From positions 1 through 45,291 of the forward strand of contig JAITPV010000252.1 in assembly GCA_031289275.1 (NCBI GenBank): a stretch of DNA of 45,291 bases. Reading direction: 5' to 3'. This stretch comes from Tannerella sp. (lineage in GTDB: Bacteria; Bacteroidota; Bacteroidia; Bacteroidales; Tannerellaceae). Of this stretch, positions 1 through 9,739 are shown piece after piece. Numbering within the stretch: the first letter of the stretch is position 1; every line of letters starts with the position of its first letter. Below the pieces are notes generated by a model. It made no database searches, was not told the origin of the DNA, and saw nothing but the letters and a program-made list of their open reading frames with translations. The translations under genes were made by a program, and so were the position numbers.

Positions 1-1827
1 CCAGTTGTCCCAGACCCAGTCGAAAGTTTGCTGCATATTCTTCTTCTCAAACAGAGGACTTTCCGGCAATATGCCATACACGCCCAAAACATCCATGTGA
101 CTTTGTGTGAGACGACCATCGGAATAGGTTTCCGGCTCGCTTTCGGCAACAAGGTATAACCCGTCTTTTGACGCCAGTGAAGATAAATGACGGATAATGT
201 CGTCCCATTTCTTATCGCGTTCCAAACCGGCTCTTTCTCTCCATTTTTGAGCTGTCGAAAGTCCGTAATGCCAATAGGCCAGTTCAAACGGCGGATTAAG
301 GTTTTTTTCCGGATTACCGAGGGTTTCCGAAGCATTAATCAATCCTTTCAACACATACCGGTTGTTCGCTTCGTCCCAGGTGGCAAAAGAGGCCATGCAC
401 TTGGCTGTTTCAAAAACCAGGTCTTTATATTTTGCGATTACTTCGGGCGATTGTTTTTGACGGTAAAACAATTCCGTCATATAGATCAAATGCGGCTGCT
501 GCCAGATAATAAATTCACCGACGGCCGACGGCGATTCATCTCCGGTCGGATCGGTCATTTTCATCCACCGGATGCCTTCGAATCCTTGCCTTTCGGCCGT
601 TGCTTTGGCTTTGGGCGCCACTTTTGCATACCAGTCAAAACTGCGTTCCAACAAGGGCGTTCGGTTCCAGAGGGCAAAGTGTGCAGCGTGCCACCAGTGC
701 ATCTCCAGATGGAACTTGCCGTACCAGCTGTTGTATGTCAGACCCGTTTCCTGCGGCGGCGTTTTGCCTGTACACTGGATCGCCGTCAGATATTGCGACA
801 GAATGATGCGCCTCTCCAATTCATTCGCCCTGACATCCGTGTTTTCTCCCAGGTCGATAAAGCCGCCGTTTTGCCAGTAGTCTTTCCAGTGCGCTTTGCT
901 TTTTTGGGTGATGAGGTCGTATTTTTCGTTGGGTGCATCACTTTTGGTTTCCGTAAATAATGCGCTAAAGCTAAAATCGGAAGACTGGGGAGATAAAAGA
1001 TAGTAATGTTCCTCCTTTTTTTCCACCGAGGCTTTCCCCTCCCAGGTCACATTTACATAATATCGGGTCGTGTCCAACGTCCGTTCAAACAGGACAAAGT
1101 TTTCTCCCTGATCAACAATCACTGTTTGATGCTTCTCCGGGGAATCCCAGTCGCAGGCAGAGCCATTTCCCGTACCGTAAGCAAATTTAATTTTTATTTT
1201 CAATGACTTGTCGGCAAATAACGGCGACGTTATACCGGCAGCCACCATGTCCCTGTCCGGATGGCAAACCGTTTCTACTTCCACCGGTTTATCCTTTATC
1301 ATGAATCGGCTCGAAATGATTCCCGTCCAGAGGTCTAAGGTCTGGTTCACGGAAGCAATATCTTCCGGCCCGGCCTCCGTCTCAAAACCGATAACCCCCA
1401 GGTGCAGGCGGTGCGAATTGGTTCTCAGGTAAGTGACGGCATCCTGTTTTCGCCCTTTTTCCCAGAAAGTGACAGGATAAGGTTCTTCCTTTCCCCGTCC
1501 GAAATCGTACATTTTATACACATCCTCCAATTTATATCCTTCCGTGTTCGGGAAGCTGTGCCATCCCCACTGCGACTGCGTACCCAACGGCACGCCTTTT
1601 TCGTATTGTTCGGGGAAAGTCTGGAGACCTGTAATATCCACCGTACAGGCAAAATCCCCGTTGCCGACCGAGAGGGACGACAGGGAATCCAATCCGTTTA
1701 CCCGCGGATTATGGCGGAATACTACTTTTTGCCGGTCAATGGCGTTGTCCGACCGGGCGCAGCCGGTTGTCAACATACATCCGGTCAGCAATAATACGCC
1801 AAGAAAGAGATCATAATTAAATTTCAT
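1..1827 (-). CDS. Partial GH65-like / six-hairpin glycosidase lipoprotein (C-terminus beyond left edge)
   Basis: Minus-strand frame open from ATG at 1827 to the window edge; begins MKFNYDLFLGVLLLTGCMLTTGCARSDNAIDRQKVVFRHNPRVNGLDSLSSLSVGNGDFACTVDITGLQTFPEQYEKGVPLGTQSQWGWHSFPN; lipobox-like N-terminus; downstream of susCD. Absent from the ORF track because it has no stop in the window. Confidence 0.65.
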   Translation of the reverse strand, partial: MKFNYDLFLGVLLLTGCMLTTGCARSDNAIDRQKVVFRHNPRVNGLDSLSSLSVGNGDFACTVDITGLQTFPEQYEKGVPLGTQSQWGWHSFPNTEGYKLEDVYKMYDFGRGKEEPYPVTFWEKGRKQDAVTYLRTNSHRLHLGVIGFETEAGPEDIASVNQTLDLWTGIISSRFMIKDKPVEVETVCHPDRDMVAAGITSPLFADKSLKIKIKFAYGTGNGSACDWDSPEKHQTVIVDQGENFVLFERTLDTTRYYVNVTWEGKASVEKKEEHYYLLSPQSSDFSFSALFTETKSDAPNEKYDLITQKSKAHWKDYWQNGGFIDLGENTDVRANELERRIILSQYLTAIQCTGKTPPQETGLTYNSWYGKFHLEMHWWHAAHFALWNRTPLLERSFDWYAKVAPKAKATAERQGFEGIRWMKMTDPTGDESPSAVGEFIIWQQPHLIYMTELFYRQKQSPEVIAKYKDLVFETAKCMASFATWDEANNRYVLKGLINASETLGNPEKNLNPPFELAYWHYGLSTAQKWRERAGLERDKKWDDIIRHLSSLASKDGLYLVAESEPETYSDGRLTQSHMDVLGVYGILPESPLFEKKNMQQTFDWVWDNW

Positions 1828-1940
1828 ATGGTTCGTTTTTTTTATAGTCACAAAAGTACATAATAAATCATTCAAAAAAAAAATAAATTGTCATTGCAGC
1901 AAGTTCCGCAGAAAGCGCTTCTCACCCCGTTTCACACACG

Positions 1941-1995
1941 ACCCCGAATGGGGTGACATCCTTTCGGTCAATGAAATGTCACCCCTCCAGGGTTG
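1941..1995. repeat. Palindromic hairpin element between susD and the glycosidase gene
   Basis: ACCCCGAATGGGGT hairpin, then inverted GGGGTGACAT...ATGTCACCCC. Confidence 0.6.
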
Positions 1996-2020
1996 CGGAT
2001 GGTCGTCCGCAGGTTGCGTT

Positions 2021-3730
2021 CTAATTCGTATAGCCCGGATTTTGTTCCATCTTCACTTCAATATTCCGTTCGATTTCCGAAAATGGGATCGGCCAGAGGT
2101 TATGGTAATCCTGCATGGAGGTACCGGATGATTCATATACCCTTCCACCCATGCCGTAAAATACGGAATTATACTTGCGTGTCCGTTCAACTAATTTACC
2201 CATACGGCAAAGCGTACACATGCGCAACTCTTCATAGCATAATTCCCGTAGCCGTTCATCCAGAAGATAATCAATATCCACTTGTGAGGCGTCTGCCAAC
2301 GGGGCTTTTGCCCGCGTCCTTACGACGTTGATGTCGGCAGCCGCTGCGCTCTGGTTGTTCTTTCCCAGATAGGCTTCAGCCCGCAACAGGTAGGTTTCCG
2401 ATAATCGGAAGACATACACATCGCGATACGCGCTGTTTGCACCATTTACGACCAAATGCTCGCCGAGCGCTGTCAGTAACGGATTTCCGTTTGCATCCCG
2501 CTGATATAAATCTTCCGGTATGTCGCTCGAGGCTTTTTTGAAAAACGGGAACCATTGCCTGACGGGGTTTGCCTGCACGGAATAACCATCCTTTACAAAC
2601 CATTTGCCGAACGCGGGGGAGGCATCATTATCAATGATTACATCCCGGACAATGTTGTATTCCGAGTTCCGTATATCGCCGTCCGCCCATATTTCATTTA
2701 CAACATGCTCGGTAGGTTGGAACCAGGCAACGCTACGGCCACCCTTTTCCGCCGTAACGTCTTTAAAAGCAGTCGTCGTGACGCCATCTACCGTGATGGT
2801 AATATTCTGATACCAGGGATTTACCGTCCAGTGCCACGAATTATTGTTCGGTGACCCCGGATTCCGATAATCATACTGGAAAGCCCAGAGTGTTTCTGTA
2901 TTTCCCGTACCCCGGTTGATATTTCCCGTCTTGAACAAATCGGAATACACATCGCCCGGCTGGTCCAGTTTTGTTCCGAAACGTTCTGTCATCAGTTTCA
3001 GCGCCGGATAGTCAATCACAGCCGAAGCTGCGCTGACGGCATTGTCGAAATCACCCAGCGAAATGTAAATTTCGGACAGCAGGTGTTGCACCAGTTGCTT
3101 GGAAATCTTCCCGTCTTTCACGGCGTCGATATTGTTCAGTAAAGAAACGGCTTCCACCAGATCATTTTTGGCCTGCGTATAGGTTTCCTGGCGGGTTGCC
3201 CGGACAAAATCCCGGCGTGGTTCCGTGATTTCTTCCGTAATCAGAGGTACGCCGCCATACAGGTTGGCCAGAATCCGGTATCCGAATGCACGGAAGAATA
3301 AAGCTTCTCCCCGCAGGACATTCTTGTCGGCTTCCGGCAGGTTGGCGTCTTTGATCCGCGTCAGCACCAGATTGGCCTGGTTGATGATGACAAACGTATT
3401 GTTCCAGTTCGTGCTGACGGCGTCCATCGTTGGAATCATCATCGCGGAATATTTATTCAGATAGCTTTCCGGGTCGGCCGAACAAAATGCCAGGTCTGTC
3501 CCATACCAAAAAGCGTATCTGCAAACCTGCGTTGACTCATAAATCAAATACCGGGCGTCGTAGTGCAAGTCATTGACTGCTGACTGGAAATCGGTAAGGG
3601 TTACCAATGAATTTTCAGCCGTGTAAATAGCCAATGGCTTTTCTTCCAAAAATTTATTTTCATCGCAGGATGCGATAAAAAACAGGCTTGTCAGGAATAA
3701 TATCCCTGTTATCTTATGAATAGTCTTCAT
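2021..3730 (-). CDS. susD: SusD/RagB-family nutrient-binding outer membrane lipoprotein
   Basis: 569 aa; lipoprotein signal (FIASCDENKFLEEKPL), SusD-like RGEALFFRAFGYRILANLYGGVPLITE and C-terminal NLWPIPFSEIERN; directly downstream of susC. Confidence 0.95.
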   Translation of the reverse strand: MKTIHKITGILFLTSLFFIASCDENKFLEEKPLAIYTAENSLVTLTDFQSAVNDLHYDARYLIYESTQVCRYAFWYGTDLAFCSADPESYLNKYSAMMIPTMDAVSTNWNNTFVIINQANLVLTRIKDANLPEADKNVLRGEALFFRAFGYRILANLYGGVPLITEEITEPRRDFVRATRQETYTQAKNDLVEAVSLLNNIDAVKDGKISKQLVQHLLSEIYISLGDFDNAVSAASAVIDYPALKLMTERFGTKLDQPGDVYSDLFKTGNINRGTGNTETLWAFQYDYRNPGSPNNNSWHWTVNPWYQNITITVDGVTTTAFKDVTAEKGGRSVAWFQPTEHVVNEIWADGDIRNSEYNIVRDVIIDNDASPAFGKWFVKDGYSVQANPVRQWFPFFKKASSDIPEDLYQRDANGNPLLTALGEHLVVNGANSAYRDVYVFRLSETYLLRAEAYLGKNNQSAAAADINVVRTRAKAPLADASQVDIDYLLDERLRELCYEELRMCTLCRMGKLVERTRKYNSVFYGMGGRVYESSGTSMQDYHNLWPIPFSEIERNIEVKMEQNPGYTN

Positions 3731-3742
3731 ATCTTCTCTTAT

Positions 3743-6700
3743 TTAAAAATCAAAATTAATACCCATTGAATAGTTTCTCAAAAGCGGATAATCGTTTGTC
3801 AACCCAACTCCTGTTTCCGGATCCCAGCCGTCCCAATCGGTAAGCGTAGCCAGATTATTTCCAGTCATATACACTTTAAAGTTGTTGACACCGATTTTTT
3901 TCAGGAAAACAGATGGCACTTTGTATGAGAGCGTTATATTCTGTAACCGGATAAAACTGCGTTGAACATAAGCCCTGTATGCTGCGTTATTCTGGAACAG
4001 CGCAGGTTCATACGCACCGATTTGCCGGTACCGTGCATTTGGATTTTCCGGCATCCAGTAATCCCAGTAAGGTCTGTTATTTTTGTAAATATTATCGGGA
4101 ATCGTCCCGTCTTCGGGTTGACCGTAATAGTAATCCTTTCCTCCCTGGATTGAATTGACAAATATTTTCAGTTCCCATGCTTTATACCGTACTGCATTCT
4201 GGATACTGAACCGGTAAGACGGGTCGGTATATCCGAGGATCGTCCGGTCGTCAGCAGCTGCGTATTTCCCGTCGCCGTTGATATCGCGCACCTTGTATGA
4301 ACCATATGTGAAACCATCCGGTATGACGCCGGCGTGGTATTCATCCAACTGCCACAAGCCGATCTGTTCAAAATCATAACATACGCCGTAGGGATGGCCG
4401 ATAAATATCTTGCTCGAAATGAGGTCGTCTTCCTTGCCGTCGCCGTCAGTATCAAGCCCCAGAATACTGACCACCTTGTTCCTGTTCAGCGAATAATTGA
4501 ACGTAACGTCCCAACTGAAATCTTTGGTCTGTACGGGGATTCCGGTCACAGTCAATTCATATCCCTTGTTTGCCAGTTTACCGATATTGGCAGGTATCGT
4601 GCTGATATTGTTATTCATATTCGGGATGCTGATGTTGTAGAGCAAATCATACGTGTCGGAGCGGTAATATTCCAGGTCTCCGAAGATTCTACCGTTCAGT
4701 ACGCTGAACTCCAGTCCGATATTGAACGAATTAGTAGTTTCCCATTTCAATGCTTCATTGGCCATGGCGGTGATCCTCAAACCTTTTTCGGCAGGAGCGC
4801 CGTCGCCATACAAATATGCATTCCGCGTACCCATTTGGGCTAATGTTTGGTAACGCGATACGGTGCGGTTACCGTTCGAGCCGTAAGACAAGCGCAGTTT
4901 CAGGTTATCCACCCATTTCAGGTTGTCTTTTATGAAATTTTCTTCACTCATTCGCCATGCAACGGCTGCTGACGGGAACAGGGCAAACTTGTTGGTTTTC
5001 CCAAAACCGGAAAATCCGTCGCGACGCATGGTTCCGGTAAAACTGTAACGGCTGTCATACGTATAGCCGAGGCGCAACATGGTATAAAGGCTGCTCTCCT
5101 GCCATGCATCGGACGAGATCACCTGACGGCTGGCATTGGCCGCACCCAGATAGTTGTAACCCAACACATCGTTCGCAAAATCCGCCCCGCTGGCGTTCGT
5201 CGTTTCCCACTCCCGCTTTTCAGTGCCATAAACCAGTGTGGAATTGATGTCATGTTTGCCGAAAGTCTGCTTATACGTAAGGATATGGTCTGCCGTCCAT
5301 GTGTACTGGCTCTGGTTTTGCTTGTTTCCCGAACCGGTCACGTTATTTCCCCACGGATTGAAGGTGAAATCCTTGTCGAGAATCAGGTTTTGCGAAAAGT
5401 TCAGGCGGTAATTCAGTCCTTTGACAAACGGAATATCCACATCCACATAGAAATTCCCGAAAAAATTGTAGCGTTTGTCCACATTATCCTGTTCGATTTC
5501 ATACAGCGGATTCAGACTGCCGTAATACGGATACAATACCAATTCGCCATTAGCGTCTGTCGGGGTTGTTACAGGCGCGAGAGACCGGGAAGTGCCGCTT
5601 GCCGCAATGCCCGAATAATCGCTCAAGGTAAAGAATGTCTGAGCGCCCACTTTCAACCAGCCGGTGACTTTCGTATCCAGGTTCATACGGATATTGTAGC
5701 GTTGGTAATCATCGTTGATGATCAGATTTTCCTGGTCGGTCAATCCGATGGACATAAAATAATTGCTTAATTCGCTTCTCCCCCTTATACTCAGGTTATG
5801 GCTTTGGATAGAAGGATGATCGTTTGTCACCAGGTCGAACCAGTCGAAGTTCGTACCGTCCAGGTAACCATCGACCGCACGGGTATCCATCATGTGGTCG
5901 GTCACTTTCCACGAAGGATTCGGGGTCATCAGATCGTCCCCTGTCCGGCTTTCGGTCAGGAAAGCGTCGGCAATCAGTTGCAGGAATCCGTCCCTGTCCC
6001 TCGGTCTCATCTTTTTGTTAGAGGCGTCCTGCAACGCAAACGAACCCGAATATTCGATAATCGGTTTGCTCATTGTCTTCACCGATTTGGAAGTAATCAG
6101 CATGACGCCGTTACTTGCCTGCGAACCGTAAATAGCAGCTGCGCTGGCATCTTTCAGTATGTCGATGGATTCAATATCATTCGGATTGATGTCCACCATA
6201 CTGCCCCGATAAATAATACCGTCCAACACGATCAACGGCGAATTGCTGCCGGATATGGACGTCCGTCCGCGAATTTCTATGGACGGGTCAGCTCCTGCCG
6301 TTGTCACTGCGCCCACATTCAGTCCGGGGACAGTACCCTGCAATGCCGAACCGATACTGATGTTCGAAGACTCTTGCAGTTTCGTAAGGTCTGCCCGGAC
6401 AACGGAGCCGGTAAGGTCTTTCTTTTTAGCCGTTCCGTAACCGATCACCACGACTTCCTCCAACGCCTGCGTGTCTTCCAGAAGTCTGACATTCAGAATC
6501 GACCGGTTCCCCACTACCATGTCTTGCGGGATATACCCGATAAAGGAAATACTTAAAACGGCATTATCGGAAACGGTCAGGGAGAATTTCCCATCCACAT
6601 CCGTAATAGTACCGTTCGTCGTTCCTTTTTCCACGACATTCGCCCCGATAACCGGCTCACTGTTCGTGTCCGTCACCGTACCACTCACTTGTTTCTGCGC

Positions 6701-6790
6701 ATGCGCAGCCAGTGAACCACTGAGGATACATAACATACATAATATCTTCCGCCATGTATCCCATTTCATTAAAAATAAATTCTTCTTCAT
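3743..6790 (-). CDS. susC: SusC/RagA-family TonB-dependent outer membrane transporter
   Basis: 1015 aa; signal peptide, carboxypeptidase-like N-domain (VSGTVTDTNSEPVIGANVVEKGTTNGTITDVDGKFSL), plug EVVVIGYGTAKKKDLTGSV, SAAAIYGSQASNGVMLITSK. Confidence 0.96.
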   Translation of the reverse strand: MKKNLFLMKWDTWRKILCMLCILSGSLAAHAQKQVSGTVTDTNSEPVIGANVVEKGTTNGTITDVDGKFSLTVSDNAVLSISFIGYIPQDMVVGNRSILNVRLLEDTQALEEVVVIGYGTAKKKDLTGSVVRADLTKLQESSNISIGSALQGTVPGLNVGAVTTAGADPSIEIRGRTSISGSNSPLIVLDGIIYRGSMVDINPNDIESIDILKDASAAAIYGSQASNGVMLITSKSVKTMSKPIIEYSGSFALQDASNKKMRPRDRDGFLQLIADAFLTESRTGDDLMTPNPSWKVTDHMMDTRAVDGYLDGTNFDWFDLVTNDHPSIQSHNLSIRGRSELSNYFMSIGLTDQENLIINDDYQRYNIRMNLDTKVTGWLKVGAQTFFTLSDYSGIAASGTSRSLAPVTTPTDANGELVLYPYYGSLNPLYEIEQDNVDKRYNFFGNFYVDVDIPFVKGLNYRLNFSQNLILDKDFTFNPWGNNVTGSGNKQNQSQYTWTADHILTYKQTFGKHDINSTLVYGTEKREWETTNASGADFANDVLGYNYLGAANASRQVISSDAWQESSLYTMLRLGYTYDSRYSFTGTMRRDGFSGFGKTNKFALFPSAAVAWRMSEENFIKDNLKWVDNLKLRLSYGSNGNRTVSRYQTLAQMGTRNAYLYGDGAPAEKGLRITAMANEALKWETTNSFNIGLEFSVLNGRIFGDLEYYRSDTYDLLYNISIPNMNNNISTIPANIGKLANKGYELTVTGIPVQTKDFSWDVTFNYSLNRNKVVSILGLDTDGDGKEDDLISSKIFIGHPYGVCYDFEQIGLWQLDEYHAGVIPDGFTYGSYKVRDINGDGKYAAADDRTILGYTDPSYRFSIQNAVRYKAWELKIFVNSIQGGKDYYYGQPEDGTIPDNIYKNNRPYWDYWMPENPNARYRQIGAYEPALFQNNAAYRAYVQRSFIRLQNITLSYKVPSVFLKKIGVNNFKVYMTGNNLATLTDWDGWDPETGVGLTNDYPLLRNYSMGINFDF

Positions 6791-6985
6791 TTAATCATAA
6801 ATTAAAAATTAATAGTAAACACTTTAAAAACACATGATAGCAAGACTGTAATGCCTGCTATTTTTCTTTATTTCCTTATATACTGTTGTATGAACCATGA
6901 TTTTCCGGATGAAAGGATTGTCGGGATTTAATCATCAAGCGAATCTTTTAATCAAGTAAATCAAGGTTCGGATGTTATTCTCCAT

Positions 6986-7633
6986 TCATTTTTTTATGAT
7001 TCCCAGCGCCTCCAGCAACTGCGGCTTGTCATATAACGCTACGCGGGCAATCGCTCGAAAATCGCTAAACCAGTTACATACTTCGTCGATGGCCGCATCG
7101 CGTTCCAGCGTGGACTGTTGGGCGCCGCTTGTTTCCGCAAGGCGTTTGCTGTGAAGTTGCGACACTTCCTCCACCTTTTGATACTCCTTTAGCAGGCGTT
7201 CCGCCGTGTAGCCGTACTTCGACATCACCTCCAACGCTTCGGGCGACTGTAGGTTGGTGTACATCACATGGGCGTCATTCAGCCAACCCGACAGGCTGCG
7301 TTTGCGTCGGCCGGTCGCATTGAAATCAGGCAATTTCCCGGGCTGATTCTTGAATGCCACGCGCACCACTTTCAACGTAATCATATAGTCGGTATAAGCC
7401 GTAGTACGCAATTTCTCCAGTTCGTTCGTTGCCACATACCGGTCGCTGTATTCTTCCGAATGACGCGCCACTTGGCCCCGGGCTTTCTTCAACAGTTCTT
7501 CACCCTCGGTTATACGCGCGGTCGTATAACCGTAACCGTTCATGCGTTCAAGGATTTCGGGATGGTTCCGTGTACCCAAAATACCGTTCTCAATGTTATG
7601 CAGCCGTGCTGCATCCGTCAAATTCTTTTTCAT
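6986..7633 (-). CDS. Hypothetical alpha-helical protein with internal tandem duplication
   Basis: 215 aa; halves align: HPEILERMNGYGYTTARI... / SPEALEVMSKYGYTAERL..., and VVRVAFKNQPGKL / IARVALYDKPQLL. Confidence 0.8.
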   Translation of the reverse strand: MKKNLTDAARLHNIENGILGTRNHPEILERMNGYGYTTARITEGEELLKKARGQVARHSEEYSDRYVATNELEKLRTTAYTDYMITLKVVRVAFKNQPGKLPDFNATGRRKRSLSGWLNDAHVMYTNLQSPEALEVMSKYGYTAERLLKEYQKVEEVSQLHSKRLAETSGAQQSTLERDAAIDEVCNWFSDFRAIARVALYDKPQLLEALGIIKK

Positions 7634-7669
7634 ATCCTGTTCTATTATTATAATGGTTGTTTATATGGT

Positions 7670-7942
7670 CGTGCAATATTAAAATATCCCGGTACATTCC
7701 CGTAGAATCGAGGTGCAATGTTAAAATACTCAGGTACATGCTTAAAATACCCCGGTACGGAGTGAAAGTATCATGGAACATGCTAAAAACAGCGTGGTGC
7801 AATGTTAAAAAATACCGGTACGGAATCAAAATAGCGTGGTACGGAGCCAAAACATCCTGGTACAGAGTGAAAGTATCCCGGTACGGAGTGAAAATATCCC
7901 GGCACATGCTCGCAGCAGCATGGTGCGTCCGGAAATGAAACC
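7670..7942. repeat. 21-bp tandem repeat array, 13 units, no indels
   Basis: Units begin at 7670, 7691, 7712, 7733, 7754, 7775, 7796, 7817, 7838, 7859, 7880, 7901, 7922, e.g. GGTACGGAGTGAAAATATCCC, GGTGCAATGTTAAAATACTCA, GGTACATGCTTAAAATACCCC. Confidence 0.95.
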
Positions 7943-8129
7943 ATCCATGCACCATCTTACTACAGTATTTTGTGGAAGCCCGGCGGCGCTCCCTTCGGGT
8001 TACGCGCACAACAAGCCTTTCCCTGTCTTTCTTTCCGGAAAAACAGGGAATCCCCAAGTAAAATGATTGTGGATTTTCTTGTGTAATTAATTGATTTTTA
8101 TTACCATCGCGCGTGCGTAACGTCAGGTT

Positions 8130-8169
<40 letters not shown>

Positions 8170-8280
8170 AGAAATAATCCGGCATAACCAACGCAAAAGC
8201 GTTAATTAAACCAAACAGGGAGAAAATATGTAACACAATCGCATTCATTTACTTTTTTGTTTTTTGAGACATATGAAGCG

Positions 8281-8313
8281 CAAAGGTAATCTATTATTTC
8301 ATAAATGATGCAA
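8281..8313 (-). promoter_or_regulatory. Candidate Bacteroidetes-type promoter reading towards the 21-bp array and the 215-aa gene
   Basis: Minus-strand TACCTTTG (CAAAGGTA at 8281-8288) with TTG about 22 bp upstream. Confidence 0.45.
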
Positions 8314-8574
8314 CAAAAAACATGTTATACGACATAAAAATCGAAAAGGAAGGATAAATCTTTGAATCTTTGCCTCCCCGAAGATTTCAAAAGCCTCATT
8401 CCCACCTGATTTCTCTAACAGCACAACCTCCGTAGCCGGAAATGAACAATCCCCAACCTCAATCCCTCATTGATTCTTCCTTAAAAATGCGTGTATTTAG
8501 AGCAAACCGGAAATAAGGGAGATCGGAATAAAGTGCCATATCATCAAAAAAACTCATTTTTTTTTGTCGACCGC

Positions 8575-8604
8575 TTGTTTGTATGAAAAAAGTTTGTATC
8601 TTTG
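8575..8604 (+). promoter_or_regulatory. Candidate Bacteroidetes-type promoter of the ribosomal cluster
   Basis: TTG (8575-8577), 19-bp spacer, TATCTTTG (8597-8604), upstream of rpsL. Confidence 0.65.
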
Positions 8605-8667
8605 CAACCCGAAATGGAAAAGTGTAAAGATAAATAGAATTAAGAGTATATAAAAATAGAGTAGAAA

Positions 8668-9093
8668 ATGCCTACAATACAACAATTAGTAAGAAAAGGA
8701 AGAGAAACGTTGGTGGTGAAGGGAAAATCTCCCGCTTTGGATGCGTGTCCCCAGAGACGCGGTGTTTGTGTCCGTGTGTATACGACAACACCGAAGAAGC
8801 CGAATTCTGCCATGCGTAAAGTAGCCCGTGTTCGTTTGACGAATCACAAGGAGGTTAACTCTTACATTCCGGGCGAAGGTCACAATTTGCAGGAACACTC
8901 CATTGTAATGGTACGTGGCGGTCGTGTGAAAGACCTGCCGGGCGTACGTTATCATATTGTACGCGGGACATTGGATACGGCAGGCGTAGCCGGTCGTACG
9001 CAACGTCGCTCAAAATACGGTGCCAAACGTCCGAAGCCGGGAGCCGCTCCGGCAAAAGGGGCTGTAAAAGGGCCTGTAAAAGGGAAAAAATAA
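8668..9093 (+). CDS. rpsL: 30S ribosomal protein S12
   Basis: [13 protein letters not shown]...[40 protein letters not shown]. Confidence 0.99.
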   Translation: MPTIQQLVRKGRETLVVKGKSPALDACPQRRGVCVRVYTTTPKKPNSAMRKVARVRLTNHKEVNSYIPGEGHNLQEHSIVMVRGGRVKDLPGVRYHIVRGTLDTAGVAGRTQRRSKYGAKRPKPGAAPAKGAVKGPVKGKK

Positions 9094-9250
9094 AAAAGAG
9101 AGAAACGTAAGAATAAAACAGTTTTAGAAAATAATATAAATTGGTTTAAGTTATTGGGATTAAGATAATCGGTTGAGTAAATGGTTCGGAGGAGCCGTTG
9201 AAGACAAAAAGATCAACAACCAAAAACAAGAACGAAAATTCTGAAAACAA

Positions 9251-9727
9251 ATGAGAAAGTCAAAGCCAAAAAAACGGCAGATCCTACCGGATCCTGTCTA
9301 CGGTGATGTTCGGGTTACAAAGTTTGTAAACCATTTAATGTATGACGGTAAGAAAAATACGTCATATGAAATTTTCTATTCCGCTTTGGAAAATGTAAGA
9401 ACCAAGTTGCCGAATGAAACCAAATCCGCCTTGGAGATTTGGAAAACGGCGCTCGAAAATATAACTCCTCAGGTTGAAGTAAAATCCCGCCGTGTAGGTG
9501 GCGCCACATTTCAAGTACCTACAGACATTCGTCCGGATCGCAAAGAATCCATTTCAATGAAAAATTTGATTTTGTATGCCCGTAAACGGGGCGGCAAAAC
9601 GATGTCGGATAAATTAAGCGCTGAAATTGTGGATGCGTTTAACAATCAGGGTGGCGCCTATAAACGTAAAGAAGACATGCATCGCATGGCGGAAGCAAAT
9701 CGTGCGTTTGCCTACTTCCGTTTTTAA
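9251..9727 (+). CDS. rpsG: 30S ribosomal protein S7
   Basis: [35 protein letters not shown]. Confidence 0.99.
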   Translation: MRKSKPKKRQILPDPVYGDVRVTKFVNHLMYDGKKNTSYEIFYSALENVRTKLPNETKSALEIWKTALENITPQVEVKSRRVGGATFQVPTDIRPDRKESISMKNLILYARKRGGKTMSDKLSAEIVDAFNNQGGAYKRKEDMHRMAEANRAFAYFRF

Positions 9728-9739
9728 TTGATAGCAAAA

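Noticed and set aside
187-960. Plus-strand 257-aa ORF
   Set aside because: Antisense shadow of the GH65-like CDS.
5798-6556. Plus-strand 252-aa ORF
   Set aside because: Antisense shadow of susC.
7657-7938. Plus-strand 93-aa ORF across the 21-bp array
   Set aside because: Period is a multiple of three, so open frames on either strand are expected by chance; antisense to the adjacent gene.
7670-7942. CRISPR array
   Set aside because: Units are contiguous 21-mers with no spacers and no cas genes nearby.
9094-9250. Riboswitch or S7 leader between rpsL and rpsG
   Set aside because: Only a weak GGTTC/GAGCC stem could be seen; not enough support.
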